From Strix aluco (Eukaryota > Chordata > Aves > Strigiformes > Strigidae): 64,000 bases of DNA. Positions 58,811 through 64,000 of this stretch are shown here, piece by piece. The position numbers and the translations under genes are program-made. Location of the stretch: positions 14,075,985-14,139,984 of the forward strand of contig NC_133940.1 in assembly GCF_031877795.1 (NCBI RefSeq), written 5' to 3'. Numbering within the stretch: the stretch's first letter is position 1; the number at the start of each line of letters is the position of its first letter. The notes beneath the pieces were generated by a model, which searched no databases, had not been told where the DNA came from, and saw only the letters and a list, made by a program, of their open reading frames with translations.

Positions 58811-60428
58811 CAGCAGAATAAAAATGAAAAGTGAACTAAAATGGAATTTGCTATTTTATATTGCATTAGGGCTGAATTAAGGATCATTATCAGAGGTGAC
58901 ATACTGAAAATTGAATTGGGATCTTCTTTATGCATCTCACAATGGGAGATTCCAGGCAAGGATGCCAAGGCCCAGAGTCTGGGCCTGTATGTTGTGAGAA
59001 GTCAGAACAGCCCCCCAGGAGCCTGCATGATGGAAGTGCTGGGGCTACCCTACTGTATGCTGGCAATTCAGTCAGTTCTTGGCTATTTACAGCTTCAAGC
59101 AAAAGCAATGGGTGTTTGAGATCACCCAAGATCCTGTGTCCACCACAGCTCCCTCACACTAAAGATTTGGCCTTCCAGCCCTCACCTTCCTCAGAAAGTA
59201 TCCCAGAATTGAGACAGACAGGATTTGTACTTCTGCTTTGACCATGTGGTAAATGTCACATAAATGAGTATTTATGGGCCTACCTGAATCAGTCTGCTAA
59301 TGAAAGGCATAATCTTTCAACCTGAGGGCAGACCATGAAGTAGTAGCAGGGATGGCTAAACCCAGAGCCTCAAGGGGCTGGTGGGATCCCCACTCTGCCA
59401 GGCAAGGATGCAAACACAAAGCTTTTAACTCTGTAGGGATTATCACTCTTAGATTGGCATTTTGTTCTCTCAGAGATCAAAGCAGGAGGATTTGGAGTCA
59501 CTTGTGCTTAACTCAGAGTTTGGGCTGATGCAGATCAGCTCAGGTGGGTGTTTGGGGCTGGCAGGGATGGGGACTCTGGAGGGAAGAGGAGGGCAGAGCA
59601 GGCACCATCTCTTGCAGCTGGGCAGAGGCAGAGGCCCTGGATCTCCTCTGCAGGACAGTGGGTAGCAAAACATCCCCTTGCCTTACCTGGACTTCAAAAT
59701 GGACCTGGGAATGGGCAGCACAGCTCTGCTCTCTCCTTCACACCGACTCCTCTGTCCCCACTGCCACACACATCAAACAGTTCCCATCGCAAGCCCTCAC
59801 AGCCTTCTCCTTGCCTCGCCACTTGCCCATGACAAGACTTGCCCGAGACCACCGGGGGTGCCTGCGGCGACCCCCAAACACTGGACGCGATGCCGGGGGC
59901 TGCGGGCTGAGCCACGGAGCTGCCCCACACCCGCGCACCTCGACCGGGGAAGGAGATGGTTTCCCTGAGAGCAGGGGAGAGAGACACGGGAGCCCCTTTC
60001 CCGGGCTCTAAGGGGGGACCCCCCCACCCCCACCCCGGGGGAGCCGCGGGGCCGTGCAGCCTCGTCCCGGGAGGTGCGAGGAGGGGGCAGCGCGGGGGAC
60101 GGGCCGGCATTTACCTCAGGCTGGAGGCGGGGGTCGCGGGCAGGAGCGGGGCGCCGAGGGCAGGGCCGGGGCTACCGCGGCCGTTAGGCGGGAGCCGGCG
60201 CTGCGCGCCCCCGCCTCACCCGCCCCGCCGGGGCGGGGGGAACCCCCGCGACGCTCGCCGCTGCACCTGCCCCCGAGCCCGGCATCCCGCCCGGGCAGGG
60301 CAGCCGCGGCCCCCTCCTCGCCGCGGGGGCCCGGCGGGGCAGCAGCCAGCCGCCCTCCCCTCACACAGCCAGCCTCGCAGCGGCGGCCCGAGCCCCCCCT
60401 TCCCCCCCCCTCCACACCCGCTCCTTAC

Positions 60429-60540
60429 CCCGCGGGCGCCTGCCCCAGCGGCCGCCCGCTCATCCATCTTGCTCCTCTTTCCTCCGAGGTGACAAAGCCG
60501 GCATGGCAATGAGAGACACCGAGGAGCTCTGGGAAGTGCC
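60429..60540 (-). other. AMOT: candidate AMOT first exon at island 2 (5' end unknown)
   Basis: On the minus strand, GCAAGATGGATGAGCGG lies 38 nt above a good donor (GCGGG|GTAAGG, exon end 60429). The ATG at 60467-60465 has a strong context (A at -3, G at +4). If the exon is joined directly to the acceptor at 32565, this ATG opens a 29-codon frame that ends in a TGA overlapping the AMOT ATG. It would then be an upstream ORF rather than an AMOT N-terminus. The 5' end is placed arbitrarily below the ZNF143-like sites. Confidence 0.4.
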
Positions 60541-60580
60541 TACCCCAGATTCAGTTATTAACTTTCACCAGGCGGCTGCA

Positions 60581-60600
60581 ACTACGGCACCCGGCATCCC
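60581..60600 (+). promoter_or_regulatory. ZNF143/THAP11-like site
   Basis: ACTACGGCACCCGGCATCCC keeps the ACTAC and CCC-GCAT parts of the ACTACAATTCCCAGCATGC consensus. Its setting in a CpG island supports the call. Confidence 0.5.
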
Positions 60601-60625
60601 CCGCTGGGCCAGCGCCTGCAAAGGC

Positions 60626-60641
60626 GGCCGGGAAGTGTAGT
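60626..60641 (-). promoter_or_regulatory. ZNF143/THAP11-like site, inverted
   Basis: On the minus strand ACTACACTTCCCGGCC matches the first twelve consensus positions well. It faces the site at 60581 across about 25 bp. The embedded GGAAGTG is also an ETS-type core. Confidence 0.5.
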
Positions 60642-60780
60642 CCTCCCGCCCCGCCACCGCCTCACGCCCGCCCGCCGGCGGGAGCTGCCGGCCCGTCTCG
60701 CCTGGCCTCACCGCCCGAGTGCTGAGCGGGAACACAAGCCTCGCAGCGCGGCCCTGGGTCGGAAGGGAGCTGCACTGTAG

Positions 60781-63700
60781 CCTCCTTTAGGTTTCCACGT
60801 CATGGCCGGCGGAGGGAGAGGCGGCCCGGGCCGGTGCCCCATGGAGGCAGCTCCTCACCAGCAGGCCTGGGACACACAGGCACCTGGGGCTGAAAGCACT
60901 AAAGTCCTCTGTGAAACACCGGCCAGGCTGTGAGGCACACCAAGGCAGCAGGCGTCCAGGGGAACACACTGAAAAAGAGAGGACGAAGATATCCATCCTT
61001 CCCTCCAAGGGAGAGGGATGCTTTCACCACCATCATAGTGTCACTCACAAAATGGCCGCTGCCTACAGGAGGCCCCGTTCCTTGGAAAGGCAGAGCTGTA
61101 GCAAAGTTTTGATGTTTTAGCAGCTAGAAAGGTATGTTTGCCACAGCTGGCCTCTTGGTCAGCCAGATCTACAACTGCTAAGGATGTCCTGGGCCCTCTC
61201 TGCCACATCAGGGCTGATGTCCCCTCACCTGGCTGCCAAGTCACCAGTCCTACAGGGTGATTGCCATTTTTACAATTAACTTTTTCAAGTACCATTGGTT
61301 GCACATTTTACAACACAGAAACTCTATCTCTACCACCTGCAGTTAACGGTAGATTGTAAATTATGCAGGGAGACACCAGTATGAGAGGTCACATATTTCA
61401 GCCTAAGAGGATCTTATTTTGTTGACAACAAATTTAAAGTCTTCCATGTTGAAATGTTTTACAATCTCAGCCATGAAGATTTAAGCTTTTCACTTTTTAT
61501 TTCACCTGGTTTCTATTATTGGCCCACTTATGTGCTAAATCTATTACCTTCATCATAGCTTGAGCCGTGATAGCTTTGTCTTCTAATGTCTCTTCCACAA
61601 TGTTTCTAACTAGCAACATTCCTTGCCCCAGAAACACTCCCAACAAAAGCAATAAAAATGTAAAAGCAAGACTGTCAAAGATTCATGTCTAGAAAAGTTG
61701 TCAGAACACATGCCAAAATAATGTAGGAAGACCGGTGTGACTTCAGAGGATGTAAAATTTAGTGAGAGAAGGAACCTCTAATGACTTAAGAATATTTTAT
61801 CACTGCAATAGCCAGGTGCTAAAAAATATTAATAGGCAAAGCTTAAAAAAAAATTCTGGGAACTGTCACTCAAGTAATCAGCTGCTGGTCATCAAGTGTA
61901 CAGCTCCTGCAGTCTCATGTTGAGATGTTTCATTCATCTTTACAAGCCATAAAGCTGCATATCTCTCTGGCCTTGCTGTACAAGGTTTGCTATGTCACGC
62001 ACACAGACCTGAACATTGCAGTAGTTAAAACAAGCCATGTAGAAACAAAAGGACATTTTAGAGATGTGAGTAGCAAGCATCCAAAGTCAGGTGGAAAAAT
62101 GCTTTCAAGCAGAGACTCATGGAGCATTACTACTCCTTGCCATATTTGATTACAGATAGCTTTGTTTTGTTGCTTTTGATGAAGAGGGGAAAAAACCCAG
62201 CAGAGGTAGCGGCCACACACCAACCTCTCACTGTAAACATCAAGAAAGGAGCTATGGAGGGAAAATCTGTTATTGCTCCATGGGAATCCAGCAACACAGG
62301 GGTATAAGAGTGACACTAAAATGGGCCGTGCTGTCACAAGGCCTTGTTTGCCGGAGCCAGACAAGAATGATCTGTTATAAAACATGGTGGAATGTTTGTT
62401 TTTGTAGTACTGGATTTCCAAAATCCATAGTCTTTTTGTGGTTGACAAGCTCACTCCTTTCTTTGCCTTGCTACTGCAGCTGTCGGAGGTCTGCACCCCT
62501 GCCTGGAAAACATGAGGAACAGCGAGAAAGCAATCCTAGCAAAAATCTGCATCATTCATGCGTAATCAGACAATGCTTGGGAGATTTACAAAGGAGGGGA
62601 GGAGGAGGAGAAAACCACAGCACTGCAGTCATTTGCATTATTTCTAGCTTTTTTCTTTGCAATAGTCACTTTTAGCTTTAAAATGTAATGAGTATGTATT
62701 TCATACACAGCTTTATACACACTTCAGCGTTATTGGGTTTTAATTTGCATCCCACCGTGACTGAGTAAAATTTGGCAAATAGGCTGTGTCTGTTTATAAC
62801 ACATGTGTTCACTTTGTTTTGGTAATGTTATGTACATACATACAAATTAATTTAAAAGCATACTCTGTCTTGTGGCTTACTGCTTATCTCAGAGTTCTCT
62901 CCATGGCTCGTCGTGGCTGCTTTATACTATTCGGGCCACACAAAACCTCCTGGGAAGCACCCTAACGATACTGCTGAGACTTCACTAGGAATAAAAACCA
63001 GGCAATTGCTGCTTTACATCACTCACTTTTCTCTGATCAAGCAGGAAGATACACAAACAGCTCAGCTGGATCACTGCATCTTCTTACAGTTCTTATGAAC
63101 AGAGCCGTGGCTGCTAACATAATCTAAAACATACTTTTGGATGCTCAGAAGCCAATCTGAGTTTGGAATAGTCCTGGGTTTGGTTTAGAGCCACCCTGTG
63201 CTCACATCCGGGTCCTGCAGTGAGCAGAGGAGCCAATGCACAACAGTCAAAATGGAAATCCCAACTTCATACATTTGCACCGTGTTGGTGGTCCTCACTG
63301 ACAGGACTTGCAGTTCTGCAACGTGCTTTAGCCACACACCCAAACCTAACTGTCCAACTGTGTGGTTTTACCATGCTGGGACCTCAAACTTGAGCAAAGT
63401 CGCAGTGCAGTTACATTTGCCGGCGACTGTTTTTACCCGCCTGTTTTCAAAATTGCCCCTATACTCAAATTAGATACATTAGTTGCCTATATAAAGCGAG
63501 TTCTCTAGATGAGAAACACTTGAATTTGCACTTCTTTTACTAGATTTGCACATTCAAAATTTCATCTTAATTACCTGACGGCAAGGAAGTTTTAACATAG
63601 CAGCAGATCTGTTACAATTTACTTCCTTACCAAAGTTCACTTTGATGATGACTGGGTGCTTATAGATCCATTGGACAAAAATAAAAGGATATTTACAAAT

Positions 63701-64000
63701 AATATAATTAGTGCAAAAAGGAAAAATATCACTGACTTGTGATGCTAGGAAGAAGATATTTTAATGCAGACCATTCTAAAAATATCAAAGAAGGACCATA
63801 TACAAACTGGGAGCACTTTAAATATGTTTATTCAGCAGCTATTACAATCAGCCTCCAAAAAACTGGAGTCCCCTCTTGTTTCTGAACCGTATCAAGTGAT
63901 GAAAATGCCTGCTAAGAACATTGAAGCTGAACGGTGCACTCCTTTCTGAGAAACAGACATGTCTAACAGGGATTATCTCTTTGAAAAGGCAAAATATAAA
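60781..64000. other. upstream intergenic region, no gene recognised
   Basis: This 3.2 kb is mostly AT-rich with short open frames (up to 168 codons on the minus strand at 61990-62496) and no recognisable domain, repeat or RNA gene. A YY1-like AAAATGGCCGCTG lies at 61049-61061, 270 bp outside the island. A plus-strand divergent noncoding transcript is possible but unsupported. Confidence 0.6.

Larger units (their letters stand above)
48981..59840. other. region between the two CpG islands
   Basis: This is intronic if AMOT starts at island 2, otherwise upstream. No exon is recognised. Notables are a 204-codon minus-strand open frame (49514-50128), a possible SINE relic (51770-51875), a palindrome (52435-52453), a direct repeat (55640-55683), a polypyrimidine tract (57087-57182), a hairpin (57227-57247) and a possible L2 3' tail (58734-58810). 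Confidence 0.6.
59850..60780. promoter_or_regulatory. CpG island 2 (candidate upstream AMOT promoter)
   Basis: This is a second sharply bounded CpG-rich block. It contains C-runs (about 60393-60412), GC boxes, and two ZNF143/THAP11-like motifs in opposite orientations (60581-60600 and 60626-60641). These motifs are typical of broadly active TATA-less promoters. A minus-strand donor, GCGGG|GTAAGG, closes a candidate exon at 60429. The ETS-like GGAAGTG occurs at about 60528-60535 and 60631-60637. It could also drive a divergent plus-strand transcript, but no gene is recognisable on that side. Confidence 0.7.

Noticed and set aside
59956..60512. Open frames of 150-178 codons in CpG island 2
   Set aside because: Same composition effect; no domain and no splice-consistent continuation into a gene.

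Overview
The window is a piece of vertebrate genome, most likely sauropsid and probably a bird. The reasons are spliced coding exons with canonical GT..AG borders, CpG-island promoters, few repeats, no young transposons, and only old decayed LINE/SINE relics. A crocodilian or turtle cannot be excluded. Nothing prokaryotic or viral is visible.

One protein-coding gene accounts for the window: AMOT (angiomotin), on the minus strand. I could assemble the whole p130-type coding sequence from eleven exons between 32518 (ATG) and 308 (TGA). Every junction is GT..AG and phase-consistent, and the total is 2733 nt, or 910 codons plus stop. The N-terminal half (exons at 31647-32565 and 24558-25011) carries the L/PPxY motifs that bind WW domains of YAP and NEDD4-type proteins, a tankyrase-type RxxPxG motif and the HVRSLS LATS site. 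The middle exons encode the coiled-coil/AMOT homology region, and the last exon ends in the PDZ ligand EYLI. The conserved internal Met388 corresponds to the start of the short p80 form. The long Ala/Pro-rich tail and Gln/His runs of mammalian p130 are absent.

Layout from low to high coordinates: 1-307, 3' UTR running off the window; 308-25011, ten coding exons with introns up to 10.4 kb; 25012-31646, a 6.6 kb intron; 31647-32565, the large first coding exon with 47 nt of 5' UTR; 32566 to about 60.4 kb, 5' intron(s) with a CpG island at about 48.1-49.0 kb; about 59.85-60.78 kb, a second CpG island with a candidate minus-strand first exon and an inverted pair of ZNF143-like motifs; 60.8-64 kb, upstream intergenic sequence with no gene I can support.

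The most curious items are a nearly perfect 24-bp-stem hairpin 49 nt past a coding exon's donor, a possible upstream ORF whose stop would overlap the AMOT start (ATGA), two possible promoters 11-12 kb apart, and an antisense-looking decayed L2/CR1-type LINE in the largest intron. I found no convincing undescribed biological system.
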